From: Leptasterias polaris
Lineage: Eukaryota > Echinodermata > Asteroidea > Forcipulatida > Asteriidae
Direction: 5' to 3'
Length of the DNA: 64,000 nt
NCBI GenBank assembly: GCA_037783415.1
Contig: JAZGTN010000150.1
Span: forward strand, 3,100,001 to 3,164,000
The position numbers and the translations under genes were made by a program. The notes under the pieces were generated by a model. That model was not told where the DNA came from. It saw nothing but the letters and a program-made list of their open reading frames with translations, and did not search any database. Each line of letters begins with the position of its first letter. Position 1 is the stretch's first letter. Positions 1-9,893 of this stretch are shown here, in pieces.

Positions 1-1590
1 CCAGTGGACCAGTGGACCAGTGGACCAGTGGACCAGTGGACCAGTGGACCAGTGGACCAGTGGACCAGTGGACCAGTGGACCAGTGGACCAGTGGACCAG
101 TGGACCAGTGGACCAGTGGACCAGTGGACCAGTGGACCAGTGGACCAGTGGACCAGTGGACCAGTGGACCAGTGGACCAGTGGACCAGTGGACCAGTGGA
201 CCAGTGGACCAGTGGACCAGTGGACCAGTGGACCAGTGGACCAGTGGACCAGTGGACCAGTGGACCAGTGGACCAGTGGACCAGTGGACCAGTGGACCAG
301 TGGACCAGTGGACCAGTGGACCAGTGGACCAGTGGACCAGTGGACCAGTGGACCAGTGGACCAGTGGACCAGTGGACCAGTGGACCAGTGGACCAGTGGA
401 CCAGTGGACCAGTGGACCAGTGGACCAGTGGACCAGTGGACCAGTGGACCAGTGGACCAGTGGACCAGTGGACCAGTGGACCAGTGGACCAGTGGACCAG
501 TGGACCAGTGGACCAGTGGACCAGTGGACCAGTGGACCAGTGGACCAGTGGACCAGTGGACCAGTGGACCAGTGGACCAGTGGACCAGTGGACCAGTGGA
601 CCAGTGGACCAGTGGACCAGTGGACCAGTGGACCAGTGGACCAGTGGACCAGTGGACCAGTGGACCAGTGGACCAGTGGACCAGTGGACCAGTGGACCAG
701 TGGACCAGTGGACCAGTGGACCAGTGGACCAGTGGACCAGTGGACCAGTGGACCAGTGGACCAGTGGACCAGTGGACCAGTGGACCAGTGGACCAGTGGA
801 CCAGTGGACCAGTGGACCAGTGGACCAGTGGACCAGTGGACCAGTGGACCAGTGGACCAGTGGACCAGTGGACCAGTGGACCAGTGGACCAGTGGACCAG
901 TGGACCAGTGGACCAGTGGACCAGTGGACCAGTGGACCAGTGGACCAGTGGACCAGTGGACCAGTGGACCAGTGGACCAGTGGACCAGTGGACCAGTGGA
1001 CCAGTGGACCAGTGGACCAGTGGACCAGTGGACCAGTGGACCAGTGGACCAGTGGACCAGTGGACCAGTGGACCAGTGGACCAGTGGACCAGTGGACCAG
1101 TGGACCAGTGGACCAGTGGACCAGTGGACCAGTGGACCAGTGGACCAGTGGACCAGTGGACCAGTGGACCAGTGGACCAGTGGACCAGTGGACCAGTGGA
1201 CCAGTGGACCAGTGGACCAGTGGACCAGTGGACCAGTGGACCAGTGGACCAGTGGACCAGTGGACCAGTGGACCAGTGGACCAGTGGACCAGTGGACCAG
1301 TGGACCAGTGGACCAGTGGACCAGTGGACCAGTGGACCAGTGGACCAGTGGACCAGTGGACCAGTGGACCAGTGGACCAGTGGACCAGTGGACCAGTGGA
1401 CCAGTGGACCAGTGGACCAGTGGACCAGTGGACCAGTGGACCAGTGGACCAGTGGACCAGTGGACCAGTGGACCAGTGGACCAGTGGACCAGTGGACCAG
1501 TGGACCAGTGGACCAGTGGACCAGTGGACCAGTGGACCAGTGGACCAGTGGACCAGTGGACCAGTGGACCAGTGGACCAGTGGACCAGTG
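1..1590. repeat. 8-bp tandem array (CCAGTGGA)n
   Basis: About 199 perfect copies of an 8-bp unit run from the left edge to 1590; the array continues beyond the window. The unit length is not a multiple of three and contains no stop in any forward phase, so all three plus frames stay open with the same 8-residue repeat. This is a by-product of the repeat, not coding evidence. The array passes directly into a tRNA-like sequence (GTGGCCGAGTGGAAGGGC at about 1588-1605). Its unit matches the A-box segment TGGCCCAGTGGA of the units that follow, so it probably grew by slippage or unequal exchange inside an A box. Confidence 0.97.
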
Positions 1591-2230
1591 GCCGAGTGGA
1601 AGGGCACCGGACTCTGAACCAACGGTACCGGGTTCGACACCTGTGTGTTCTTTTTGTACATTGTTGATTGAAAGTTGTTCATTCTAAGGTTTAAAATTAA
1701 ACTCGAACACATCGTAAGTAAGAGGAGCGGTGGCCCAGTGGAAGGGCTCCGGACTCTGAACCCAAAGGTACTGGGTTCGAACCCCTGGTGTTTTTTTGTG
1801 TGTACATAATTGATATAAAGTTGTTCATTCTAAGGTTTAAAATTAAACTCGAACACATCGTAAGCAAGAGGAGCGGTGGCCCAGTGGAAGGGCTCCGGAC
1901 TCTGAACCCAAATGTACTGGGTTCGAACCCCGGGTGTTTTTTTTTTTACATAATTGATTTAAAGTTGTTCATTCTAAGGTTTAAAATTAAACTCGAACAC
2001 ATCGTAAGTAAGAGGAGCGGTGGCCCAGTGGAAGGGCTCCGGACTCTGAACCGAAAGGTACTGGGTTCGAACTCCGGGTGTTCTTTTTGTACATAATTGA
2101 TTTAAAGTTGTTCATTCTAAGGTTTAAAATTAAACTCGAACACATCTTAAGTAAGAGGAGCAGTGGCCCAATGGAAGGGCTCCAGACTCTGGACCGAAAG
2201 GTCCCGGGATCGAATCCCGTTACATATAAA
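1588..2230 (+). repeat. Tandem tRNA-like repeat, ~144 bp x ~4.5
   Basis: Five tRNA-like modules are spaced 143-146 bp apart. A boxes are at 1731-1741, 1877-1887, 2021-2031 (TGGCCCAGTGG) and 2164-2174 (TGGCCCAATGG). B boxes are at 1774-1784, 1920-1930, 2064-2074 (GGTTCGA family) and a degenerate one at 2207-2217. The first module is cut by the octamer array. The shared GGACTCTGAA block resembles the anticodon arm of tRNA-Gln(CUG), and the D stem GCCC/GGGC can pair, but the anticodon stem and acceptor do not close well. These are therefore tRNA-derived repeats rather than functional tRNAs. Spacers of about 75 bp carry oligo-T runs that could stop pol III. Short open frames here are artefacts. 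Confidence 0.85.
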
Positions 2231-2344
2231 TTCGAGGCGTTTTAAAAAACCTTTTTTATTAAATTAAAAAAAATTATTGTTAAAAAGTGCAGAGGTTCGT
2301 TTTAAGTTTTAAGTTTCCTTCCCATCCTCGAATGGGCGGCGCGT

Positions 2345-2437
2345 CTCACCGCGCGGTGAGTGGCGACCAGTCACCACTGGGGCTCGAACCGGGGACCTCT
2401 GGCTTCGGAGACTGCTGCCCTTCCACGACACCCACTT
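2345..2437 (-). repeat. tRNA-like module with adjacent palindrome
   Basis: On the minus strand a B box (GGTTCGAGCCC, plus coordinates 2390-2400) lies downstream of an A-box-like TCGTGGAAGGGC, giving a tRNA-like fragment without a convincing cloverleaf. Next to it is a perfect 16-bp palindrome, CTCACCGCGCGGTGAG (2345-2360). It may be a diverged relative of the 144-bp units in opposite orientation, or a separate tRNA pseudogene. Confidence 0.5.
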
Positions 2438-2494
2438 GGGTCCCCCCCAGGAACATATGTATTTTGGACTTGATGAACCTTCGATTCATACTTT

Positions 2495-2930
2495 ACATTA
2501 GATACTATGGCATTGGATTTCAGTGCTTTATACTTAGTAAATAATTTGTGAGTGGAAGGCACACGCTTTAGATATAAACCAATGCATTAGTTTAATTAGG
2601 AAACAGGGTACGCATGGTACTATGGCATAGGAAAATCATTGCTTTATACTTAGTTGCGAGTGGAATACTTTACACAGGATACTATGGTATGGGGAAACAA
2701 GTGCTTTATTCTTAGTAAATAATTTTTGAGTGGACGGATGACGTTTTATGTAGTTTTAGTTTAGGAAACATGGGGACACTAGTGCGGATTTACAAATGAT
2801 GTGAGTGGAAGGTATACGCTTTAGGTATAGACCATTAGTTTACTCGGGAACAGGAGACGCATAAGTTCGGACCTAAACAATAATTGAGTTGGAGGCACAC
2901 GCTGTAGGATAGTTCACTAGGAAATGGCAT
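2495..2930. repeat. Degenerate tandem repeat
   Basis: The phrases TACTATGGCAT, TGCTTTATACTTAGTAAATAA, GAGTGGAAGGCACACGCTTTA and TTTAGTTTAGGAAACA recur about four times in the same order with many substitutions and indels. No reading frame is conserved. This is an old, decayed tandem array. Confidence 0.6.
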
Positions 2931-3660
2931 GCTACTGATCAGTCCTATTTTTGACTTGGCGGGAAGTTACAGCGTTGATTCCACCAGAGTGTTTTCGGTG
3001 GACAGCGGGATGTATTCTACTTGCCGTGGTATCGTTTTAGATGATGGATTGGATTTGGAGATGGTCAGGGGGCTGGTGAGCCGGGTTGGCCATAAGTGTA
3101 TTATGACATTAGATTATAGAACGTGGACTGTAGGCGATGGGCAATGCCGTAATTTCACATGTGTTTTTGTTGGATATTTTTGAGTGTCTGATTCGGTGGT
3201 ACTCGTTGTGGAATGAATGAATGAATGAATAGGTCTAGAGCTAGAATATAGAAGGAACATTAGCTTTGCCGTACACAGTGCCAGCAGCCAAAAATTACCG
3301 GTGAGAATTTTGCGGTGTTCGGTTGGGTGGTTTCGTTGGGGTCTTGGTTTGGAACAATGCATTGGAAAGTTAGGGCACGGATAGGATGTTCAAACTAAGT
3401 TAGTGTACGGGCGTTCCATTGACAAGCGGTGAAACTGATATGATTATGAAAGCATTGGCGCCGTAGCCAGACAGAGTTGCGTTGGGAATGATGACAATAA
3501 GTAAAAAATCATTTGTATTTTTGTATGTAGAGTACCTAGAAAAACAAAATGCATTTGTTTGTTTTTAACTCGGGTATTAAAATTGCATCTTTACGGCCGC
3601 AATTTCGTTTGTGGCAATACATTCAGAACACGGATTCAGACGTTGTCAGAGGATTTATTT
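2931..3660. other. No gene seen; short (GAAT)n microsatellite
   Basis: Nothing recognisable except a five-copy 4-bp microsatellite at 3211-3230. Open frames of 80-odd codons on each strand here have no recognisable domain. Confidence 0.5.
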
Positions 3661-4030
3661 GGCGTGTCGTGGCCGAGCGGATAAGAGCACCGGACTCAAG
3701 CTCTGTTTCTGTTCAGCAGAGTGTGGGTTCGAGTCCATTATTGGTTCGTCGTTCGGATGGGACGTAAAGCCATGTATTGTGTAATGCACGTAAAAGAACC
3801 CAGTGCACTTATCGAAAAGAGAAGGGGTTTGGTTTGATTGGCTGCATATTGCGCCACAGCACCTTGTAAACCATTACATGGTGCTATGTAGCAATAGGTT
3901 TCAAACTTCAAAAAGTAGCTCCACATATAGGCTATACCTTGCAGGAAAATACTGACTGTTGAAGCGCCTTGAGCGTCACTGAGTGACGAATATGAGCGCT
4001 ATATAAGAAGCCACTATTATTATTACTATT
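3661..4030 (+). mobile_element. Full-length tRNA-Leu-derived SINE
   Basis: The head is tRNA-Leu-like, with A box TGGCCGAGCGG (3670-3680), an anticodon-arm block GGACTCAAGC that reads as CAA, a variable-arm-like hairpin, and B box GGTTCGAGTCC (3726-3736). The central part (about 3755-3830, GACGTAAAGCC ... AAAAGAACCCAGTGC) resembles from memory a conserved central domain known from animal SINEs (Nin-DC type); this was not checked. The 3' end, GAGCGCTATATAAGAAG followed by (ATT)n, is the tail style of L2/CR1-mobilised SINEs and resembles the L2 LINE tail near 45,810-45,870. It would be transcribed by pol III and moved by LINE machinery in trans. The short open frame across it is not a gene. Confidence 0.85.
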
Positions 4031-5568
4031 TCTAAAAGAAATTCAGATTTTTGATTCTTTTATTTTGGGGTTGGAATGATATACTATTTCAAACGTATAT
4101 TTTGTTTAAATTGTTAGTACTATTTGATTTAATTATTTACTAATTTATAATTTCAGTGTCTTTTTGAGAAGAACAACCCACGTACATTTTCAAAGAAAAG
4201 AGGTGCGGTAAAAATTAAAAAACATTGATAATTTCTTATAGATCAAAGGCCTACATGTCCATTTAACGAAATGCTCATACCCTATGTCAATAAACCAACA
4301 GTAGGTCTACAACAATTGGACAAAAGTCATGAAGAACCATTAAGTAAATTAATACAAAAACAATGAATACAACAAATAAGTGAAGAACTTTGATATTTAA
4401 AAAAAGTGTAGGCCTATTGCTGGTTTTTTTAATTTTTTATCTGACATAGGCCCTAAAAATATTTTGAATAGATTTGAAAAACACACAGAATTGAATATCA
4501 AACAAAAATAAAATGACACAGAATCTCGTTCTCTTTATTCAGTTTGTTGTTCTACCTCAAAGATGCAAGTAAAAATACAGGTAAATATGCTTTCAAATTG
4601 ATACCCATAGGATGCAACCCGACCCCATCATTAAAACATTACAGCATTTTAAAAAAGACAATTTGGTAATTTCAGGATGTAGGTGCCAGACTTTTAACAT
4701 ATTTTGGAAATGAGGCCGTCATCAATGTTTGCAATTATGCTAGAGTTCAGTTAACAACAGCTGGGCCTACATGTAATTCCTCCCGATTTTTCCATTTTAG
4801 AAATATGCGGTAGGTCCCTAGCCCTGGTAGGACGTAGTCCAACCTGGGCTAGTAGTTCCCCTACACTACAGATTGATCTCAAACACAACCATCCCCATCC
4901 ATGTATGGAGGTAGCAATAATCATAATATTCGGGAAAACTAGGAGTGATAAAAGATTGTTTAACCCAAAATGCTCTACGAAAGAAAAGTAGATTGTTTGT
5001 TGCGACAGCAAGTCAACATTGTGCCGGTACAATACAATAGGCCCAAACGTTATACTTCAGCTGTATCCGGCCAATGTATTTTAAAGTGCCGTTTTGTAAG
5101 TGCACGTAGTGCCACAAATTAACTGTTTCACGACTAATTCAGCTTTTACACGGGTTCCACGAGAGCTATTCGTGTGCTACACTTTAAGCTTGTATAAACT
5201 ACACAATAAAGCTTACCTCTAAAGCTCCATAGAGATATTAAATCATATAAAATGCGCATCATCAACGGTGCCATTTGACAGTAATCCAGCACAACTGGAC
5301 GCCATTTTGAATACTCGCGTCACGGAATCAACAGCCGTCGAGCACCCTGACTCCTACAGGTTGTCTCTGTTATCAAGCGATAATCGGGTACCTGATGTTA
5401 TCTTTGGCTGGTTCCAACCACGTGTGTCTTCCCCAGACTACAGGGGAATGCAACTGGCTCTCGCAAAATCTCGCAGTGACCAACTTGAACAATGATAGAC
5501 CGATATTCTTTCCACGAGTGGTTTAAGTCTTGAACACCTTTTTTGAACCACCTCCATGTATAGGACTT
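4031..5568. other. No gene seen
   Basis: AT-rich sequence without a recognisable repeat, RNA gene or domain. Open frames at 4751-5032 (minus) and 5268-5495 (plus) have no family resemblance I can name. Confidence 0.5.
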
Positions 5569-5662
5569 GCTCGGTGGTCTAGTGGTAAGCAAACTAAACA
5601 GACACTGAAATGAAATGGAGGTGGGTTCGAACCCCACCTAGTGATTTTTTTTTTTTTTTCAC
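5569..5662 (+). repeat. tRNA-like element with pol III terminator-like T run
   Basis: A box TGGTCTAGTGG (5575-5585) and B box GGTTCGAACCC (5624-5634) sit in the right order. The T arm GGTGGGTTCGAACCCCACC can form a perfect stem. The anticodon region is enlarged and does not form a standard arm. A run of about 16 T starts near 5645 and would terminate pol III. Likely a SINE head or tRNA pseudogene. Confidence 0.65.
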
Positions 5663-5820
5663 AGAGCAATTGAAAAAATTTACTTTCTATTGTAAAATTA
5701 AATAATAAACTAAAACTCTTCATTAAGAAAAATTGCTTCAGTCAAACTTACTTGCTCCTGGTTAATGCTTTGGGGGAACTACCTGATTTTGATGTGGGGT
5801 AGCGCAAACATTTAATAGAA

Positions 5821-5940
5821 ATTCCTGTTGATGTTTCATGTGATTTAAGGCAAAACTGCTAATGGTAAGCCTTGCTGTTCATTCCTGTTGATGTTTCATG
5901 TGATTTGAGCCAAAATTACAAGGGGTAAGACTAGATATAG
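5821..5940. repeat. 60-bp direct duplication
   Basis: ATTCCTGTTGATGTTTCATG begins at 5821 and again at 5881, with the next 40 bp similar. It lies directly upstream of satellite A, and its GGTAAGCCTTG / GGGGTAAGAC ends merge into the first satellite unit. Confidence 0.8.
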
Positions 5941-7165
5941 CATTGGTTATGCTGTAGAAACTGCTGCTACTGGCATGTTCAACTCTGTTAAAAAAGACTA
6001 GATAAAGCATTGGTTTTACTTAAGAAACTGCTTCTACTGGCATGCTCAACACTGTTAATAAAGACTAGATAAAGCATTGGTTTTGCTGTAGAAACTGCTG
6101 CTACTGCATGCTCAACACTGTTAATAAATACTAGATAAAGCATTGGTTTTGCTGTAGAAACTGCTGCTATCTGGCATGCTCAACACTGTTAATAAAGACA
6201 AGACATAGCATTGGTTTTGCTGTAGAAACTGCTGCTACTGGCATGCTCAACACTAATAATAAAGACAAGATATAGCATTGGTTTTGCTGTAGAAACTGCT
6301 GCTACTGGCATGCTCAACACTAATAATAAAGACAAGATATAGCATTGATTTTGCTGTAGAAACTGCTGCTACTGGCATGCTCAACACTAATAATAAAGAC
6401 AAGATATAGCATTGGTTTTGCTGTAGAAACTGCTGCTACTGGCATGCTCAACACTAATAATAAAGACAAGATAAAGCATTGGTTTTGCTGTAGAAACTGC
6501 TGCTACTGACAGTGCTCAACACTGTTAATAAAGACTATGGAGTAGCATTTGGTTATTTATGCTGTACAAAAACTGCTGCTACTGGCATGCTCAACACTGT
6601 TAATAAAGACAACATATAGCATTGTTTTCCTGTAGAAACTGCTGCTACTGGCATGCTCAACTCTGTTAATAAAGACTATGATATAGCATCGGTCATGCTG
6701 TAGAAACTACGGCTTTTGGCATGCTCAACACTGTTAAAAAATACTAGATAATAGCATTGGGTATGCTGTAAACTGCTGCTACTGGCATGTTCAACACTGT
6801 AAATAAAAACAAGATATAGCATTGCATATGTTGTAGAATCTGCTGCTTTTGGCATGCTAAACTCTGTTAATAAAGATTAGATAAGCATTGGGTATGCTGT
6901 AGAAACTGCTGCTTCTGGTATGCTCAACTCTGTTAATAAAAACTAGATAGCATTGGGTATGCTGTAGAAACTGCTGCTGCTAGCATGCTCACAACTCTGT
7001 TAATAAAGACAAGGCTTACCCCTTGGTTTGCTGTAGAAATTGCTGCTATCCGGCACGCTCAACTCTGTCAATAAAGATTTGGCATTGGTTATGCTGTAGC
7101 AACTGCTTCTATATTGACATTGCTCATTATACATAAAGACAAGATATAGCATGGTTTAACTGTTG
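5930..7165. repeat. Satellite A, ~66 bp x ~19
   Basis: About 19 copies of a unit built from AGCATTGGTTTTGCTGTAG, AAACTGCTGCTACTGGCATG and CTCAACACTGTTAATAAAGA. The central copies (about 6190-6480) are nearly identical and the outer ones are more diverged, as expected when unequal exchange homogenises the middle of an array. The block TACTGGCATGCT...AATAAAGACAAG also occurs in satellite B, so the two arrays share ancestry. Confidence 0.92.
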
Positions 7166-7655
7166 TGAATGTAGTAGACCTTTCAGTATTTTTCTTTGTT
7201 CCATTAAATCGCTCAGGCGGTCCTCATGCATTCCTTTCGTTACGGGTGCTTTTCTCCGACTCCACTCCCGCACGTGTATATAAAAGTTGACTGCACACAC
7301 ACTCGATCTCTCATTTATTTCTTTTCGACTCATGGATGAAGCAGCAGTTTAACCAGCACCAGAGTGTATGTATTATAATTGACACCTAGCGCTCTTATCT
7401 TTTAGAGAGGACCATTTAGCACTTGCATTACTTTCTTAGGGCTCCTGTTGCTGTGGTGTGCTGTTTGGCAGTAGTACACAGCTAATAGGCACATCGCAGT
7501 TGCAAGCTAACTAATTCAACCAAACCCAAGTGCATTATAAATTATTTGGCACAAGTATTGCCCTCTTCTTATTTACTTACCAAAAGGCCAAATTTCCATT
7601 TAGTCCATTCATTTAAATTAATCAATAGCAAAGAACACGCTACTAAATGTTCTTA
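7166..7655. other. No gene seen
   Basis: Unique-looking AT-rich sequence between two satellite blocks, with no recognisable feature. Confidence 0.5.
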
Positions 7656-7960
7656 AAAAAGATCAAAATAATGATAAAGTACAACGCAACTGATTGTACT
7701 GAAATGCTTACCCTCACAGAACAAAGTTAAAGTACAACATAGATCTTGTCATACAGGCATGTATAATGTCTCTCTCTCTCTCCCTCTCTTGCCCCCTCCT
7801 CTCTGAGTAAAAAATAAGGTACATCATAAAAGCAGTTATACTGACATGATTGTTCTCTGAAGAAGGATAATTCATAACAGAATTTAACTTGCATGCTATC
7901 CTCTGAACAAAGATGGTACAACATAAAAGCAATTATACGAACATGTTTGGGATACTGTAC
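7656..7960. repeat. Diverged satellite B units with CT-rich tract
   Basis: Four or five decayed copies of the satellite B unit (AAGGTAC(A)ACATA(AA), TACTGACATG, CTCTGA) with a (CT)n tract at about 7768-7805. This is an outlier of the main array starting near 9,894. Confidence 0.7.
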
Positions 7961-8342
7961 GCAGATGACACACAATGCCCCAAACAAGTCGTCACCGTTT
8001 TCACGAAGAGCCACTTAATATGTCCAAACGCTTGATTGAGATAAACATTTTACGCTATACTTGGCTTAACTGCAAAATCTGCAATACTTAAGCTATGGTT
8101 TGCAGTTAAAAACCTCTCATATGATTCTGTATAAGTTTAACCTCTCCATTGACTAACTAATTTCTTAAGATATATTGGCTAATTGCCATAGTAATTAGTA
8201 AAAGATACGTGTCTCTTCGTGAAACCTAAAAAGTGAGATGACCTACTTAAACACCCAACTGGATAACATCTTAAACATAGAAAAGGGGCGCGCATGTCAA
8301 GTGATCACGCGCGCGCAGACATAGGTGGCTCTTCGTGAAACC

Positions 8343-9212
8343 TAGACTTGATTCAAGTCCCTTTCTCGTGCGAGGTTCCTAACGTAACGCGCCAGTATGC
8401 GCATGCAGCCACAGAATACCAGTGCGCCCTCACCGACAAAATGTAGTTATTTATGCGGTGGCGATCAAGGGACTTGACGGGGTCGTTTCCTACTCCACGC
8501 ATTTGAATAGAAAAATCTCCCCAAATGGGGAGATGTACAAATCCAATGGGAGCGTGGAAGTGCCGCCCCTTTCATTTAGTATTCATCTTGCTCTGTGACG
8601 TTTGTATCATGTATCTATGGACGTAAGCATCTCCAGAATGGCTGCCGGGCGGAAGAGGGGGGTGGGTGTTTTAAGTCGCTGAATTGCATTTGTCAACAAT
8701 TCAAAGTATGCATTTGCAAACAATACCAATCCCAATGTATACGTAATATTAACTTGAATTCAAATAAATTTGTAGTTTTTATATATATTCATGCATTTCG
8801 ATCCTCGACAAAGTACTTTACCACCCCCGCAAATAAAAAAATCAACGAGTCTTCTTTTTGAACGCGTTTGATTGGACAACAAGTAATGCGCCATAACTTT
8901 GCATATTCGTAAGTGAATAAATTTACATATCAGGCAACTGCGGGTTCGTCAAGTCCCTGTCCCGCGCGCGGAACAGGTTGGGGAATGCAGAGCGCAAAAT
9001 AATAGTTTTCTGACGATGAGGCAAGGAAGGGCCTTGCACGGGATTAACAGGTTGGGGAATGCAGAGCGCATAATAATAGTTTTCTGACGATGAGGCAAGG
9101 AAGGGCCTTGCACGGGATTAACAGGTTGGGGAATGCAGAGCGCAAAATAATAGTTTTCTGACGATGAGGCAAGGAAGGGCCTTGCACGGGATTGGGACTT
9201 GAGTCAAGTCTA
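8343..9212. mobile_element. Nested non-autonomous DNA transposon with 9-bp TSD
   Basis: The ends are inverted: TAGACTTGATTCAAGTCCC at 8343-8361 matches the reverse complement of 9194-9212, and similarity continues to CTCGTGC/CCCGTGC. The element is flanked by a direct repeat CGTGAAACC (8334-8342 and 9213-9221), which fits a target-site duplication. Nine-base duplications are typical of Mutator-like elements, but no transposase is present to confirm the superfamily. Extra internal copies of the AAGTCCC block in both orientations (near 8469 and 8951) suggest subterminal repeats or a further insertion. Confidence 0.7.
8972..9193. repeat. 74-bp tandem repeat x3
   Basis: Copies start at 8972, 9046 and 9120 (AACAGGTTGGGGAATGCAGA...). 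Only one substitution is visible (position ~9071), so the expansion is recent. It ends at the right inverted terminus of the nested element. Confidence 0.95.
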
Positions 9213-9440
9213 CGTGAAACCTGAAAAACAACTTTTGCTACATTTTACGCTCTTCTGTTACAACGTATTACAATGCAATTTCGGGGCTGATGGCTCTTTG
9301 TGAAAACCCAAAATGCATTTATTGAGATAAAGGCCCCTTCCTGAAATAATCAATAATTTGTCATTTTAAGACATGTGGCTTTTCGTGAAAACGGTGACGA
9401 AGTGTTAAGGAGCAATCGTCACCTTTCACCAAATGCAGGA

Positions 9441-9893
9441 CTGTATGTTTGAGATGTCATGTTGACCAACAACTTCCTAAAACTTAACAGTGAAAAAACT
9501 GAAGTGCTTCTCATCTGATCTCAGCATCAACAATCTCCATTAGTGCAGTCACACTTCTCCTTTGGAGGTCAAGAATGGCATTTGGGTGGGACAGTTCTTG
9601 ATCTGGTAGTTCATCTCGCTTATGTCGCTAAAGTGCAGTCACACTTCTCCTTTGGAGGTCAAGAATGGCCTTTGGGTGGGACAGTTCTTGATCTGGTAGT
9701 TCATCTCGCTTATGTCGCTAACTTGAATACTCAGATTTCCACTGTATGCAAGAGTGCTCACTGCCATTTTCGTATTAACCCAACCATTCCGAAATATTTC
9801 TCAGACTCAGAGATGCCGACACACTCATTCACGCTCTTGTAATATCGAGGATAGTCTTATGCAATGCAGTTCTCGTTGGACTATCAGATATGT
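9441..9893 (+). pseudogene. CR1/L2-type reverse transcriptase relic
   Basis: Translation pieces match the thumb and connection region of L2/CR1 LINE reverse transcriptases. MLTNNFLKLNSEKTEVLLI (9459-9515) corresponds to the conserved segment after the FADD block. TQISTVCKSAHCHFR (about 9730-9775) and a later piece reading SRIVLCNAVLVGLSD (about 9845-9890) correspond to the region before the C terminus. Stops and frame changes separate them. A 90-bp tandem duplication lies in the middle. There are no RT catalytic motifs and no 3' tail. It is a dead internal LINE fragment. Confidence 0.75.
9543..9722 (+). repeat. 90-bp tandem duplication in RT relic
   Basis: Copies at 9543-9632 and 9633-9722 differ at essentially one base (GGCATTTGGG versus GGCCTTTGGG). 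90 bp is 30 codons, so the duplication keeps frame, although the host frame is already dead. Confidence 0.95.

Larger units (their letters stand above)
7988..9403. mobile_element. Candidate DNA transposon with 26-bp inverted ends
   Basis: The left end 7989-8014 and right end 9375-9400 are inverted repeats (core CGTCACCGTTTTCACGAA) with one mismatch over 26 bp. Copies of GGCTCTTCGTGAAA-type motifs also occur inside at 8212, 8329, 9288 and at the ends, like subterminal repeats. No transposase-like frame is visible, so it would be non-autonomous. Its length is inflated by the element nested at 8343-9212. Target duplication is not clear. Confidence 0.6.

Noticed and set aside
4..1687. Three overlapping plus-strand open frames of 537-555 codons with an identical 8-residue repeat
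   Set aside because: They are produced in all three phases by an 8-bp repeat that contains no stop; there is no non-repeat coding sequence, signal or domain.
1788..2096. 102-codon frame across the tRNA-like units
   Set aside because: It is the translation of 144-bp non-coding units; the repeated peptide simply follows the tandem DNA repeat (two units = 288 bp, divisible by three).
1588..2222. Functional tRNA-Gln gene cluster
   Set aside because: A and B boxes are good, but acceptor and anticodon stems do not pair, and there is no consistent tRNA 3' end; tRNA-derived repeat is the better reading.
5930..7165. Possible CRISPR array
   Set aside because: The whole unit is conserved, with no unique spacers, and the context is eukaryotic; it is an ordinary satellite.
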